A program made the position numbers and the translations under genes. A DNA stretch of 5,720 bases from Caryophanales bacterium (GTDB lineage Bacteria; Bacillota_I; Bacilli_A; RFN20; CAG-826): positions 1 to 5,720 of the forward strand of contig JAQYPI010000001.1 in the NCBI GenBank assembly GCA_028726925.1, read 5' to 3'. Under the pieces are notes generated by a model. The model had not been told where the DNA came from. It was given only the letters and a program-made list of their open reading frames with translations, and searched no databases. Shown piece after piece: positions 5,535 to 5,720 of this stretch; the stretch's first letter is position 1, and every line of letters starts with the position of its first letter.

Positions 5535-5720
5535 GCAGGCTGAAGGTTGTCTGGACGTCTCAGTTCAAGAAGGACTACAAGGCGGCCATGAAGAGCCATC
5601 TCGACATGGACCTCCTCGATGGCGTCATCATGAGTTTGGCCAACCGGGAGGAATTGGATCCCAAATACAAGGACCATCCATTATCCGGGAATTGGAAATC
5701 GTTCATGGAATGCCACATCA
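5531..5720 (+). CDS. yafQ: mRNA-cleaving toxin of the YafQ/RelE family, 3' end cut off by the window
   Basis: The first 63 residues are visible; YafQ proteins are about 90 residues long, so roughly the last third is beyond the edge. Family members are ribosome-dependent endoribonucleases that cut mRNA during translation and are held inactive by DinJ. Early residues LKVVWTSQFKKDYKAAMK match the first strand and helix of YafQ. DPKYKDHPLSGNWKSFMECHI (43-63) is the signature segment, with H49 and H62 corresponding to catalytic His50 and His63 of the E. coli protein. The later catalytic Asp, His and Phe lie past the end and cannot be checked. The ATG at 5531 overlaps the antitoxin stop, and there is only a weak GAGAG before it, so expression probably depends on translation of the antitoxin gene. 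Confidence 0.92.
   Translation, partial: MSRLKVVWTSQFKKDYKAAMKSHLDMDLLDGVIMSLANREELDPKYKDHPLSGNWKSFMECHI

Noticed and set aside
1..5720. CRISPR arrays, tRNA or rRNA genes, riboswitches
   Set aside because: No regularly spaced repeats, cloverleaf-like segments or long structured leaders were seen. The non-coding gaps are short and explained by promoters, a terminator and an IS end.

Overview
The window looks like chromosome from a G+C-rich bacterium, joined at its right side to mobile DNA. A DinJ/YafQ module, a PepC-type aminopeptidase, strong AGGAGG-like ribosome sites and a conjugation membrane protein of Gram-positive/ICE style point to Bacillota or a Mollicutes-related gut lineage. This placement is a low-confidence inference. 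All genes read in the standard code with TGA as a stop.

Positions 1-3693 hold five housekeeping-type genes. The 3' end of a polytopic membrane protein (+) converges on a two-gene minus-strand operon, with a codon-register overlap of 102 nt. That operon encodes a Nudix hydrolase of ADP-ribose pyrophosphatase type, then a four-helix membrane protein, joined by an ATGA stop/start overlap. Diverging from the Nudix gene across 82 bp is a second operon (+): a histidine-phosphatase (phosphoglycerate-mutase-like) protein, then the cysteine aminopeptidase PepC. PepC ends at a good intrinsic terminator (about 3723-3757). Both genes flanking the 82 bp spacer lack a Shine-Dalgarno site and have a -10 box so close to the ATG that their mRNAs are probably leaderless. 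The spacer also carries two inverted repeats.

Positions 3694-3850 are A+T-rich with no gene. They contain the terminator and a solitary IS3-type terminal repeat starting at 3821. Positions 3821-4306 are the 3' third of an IS3-family transposase gene. It is fused in frame to the truncated 5' part of a TrbL/VirB6-like conjugation membrane protein, giving one 433-codon minus-strand reading frame. Divergent from it, behind a near-consensus promoter with two palindromes, is a dinJ-yafQ toxin-antitoxin operon whose toxin gene runs off the right edge.

I did not find a convincing new multi-gene system. The items most worth checking are the conjugation-transposase chimera, the leaderless divergent promoter pair with its central inverted repeat, the antisense coding overlap at 413-514, and the palindromes in the dinJ promoter. 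No tRNA, rRNA, CRISPR array or riboswitch was seen.
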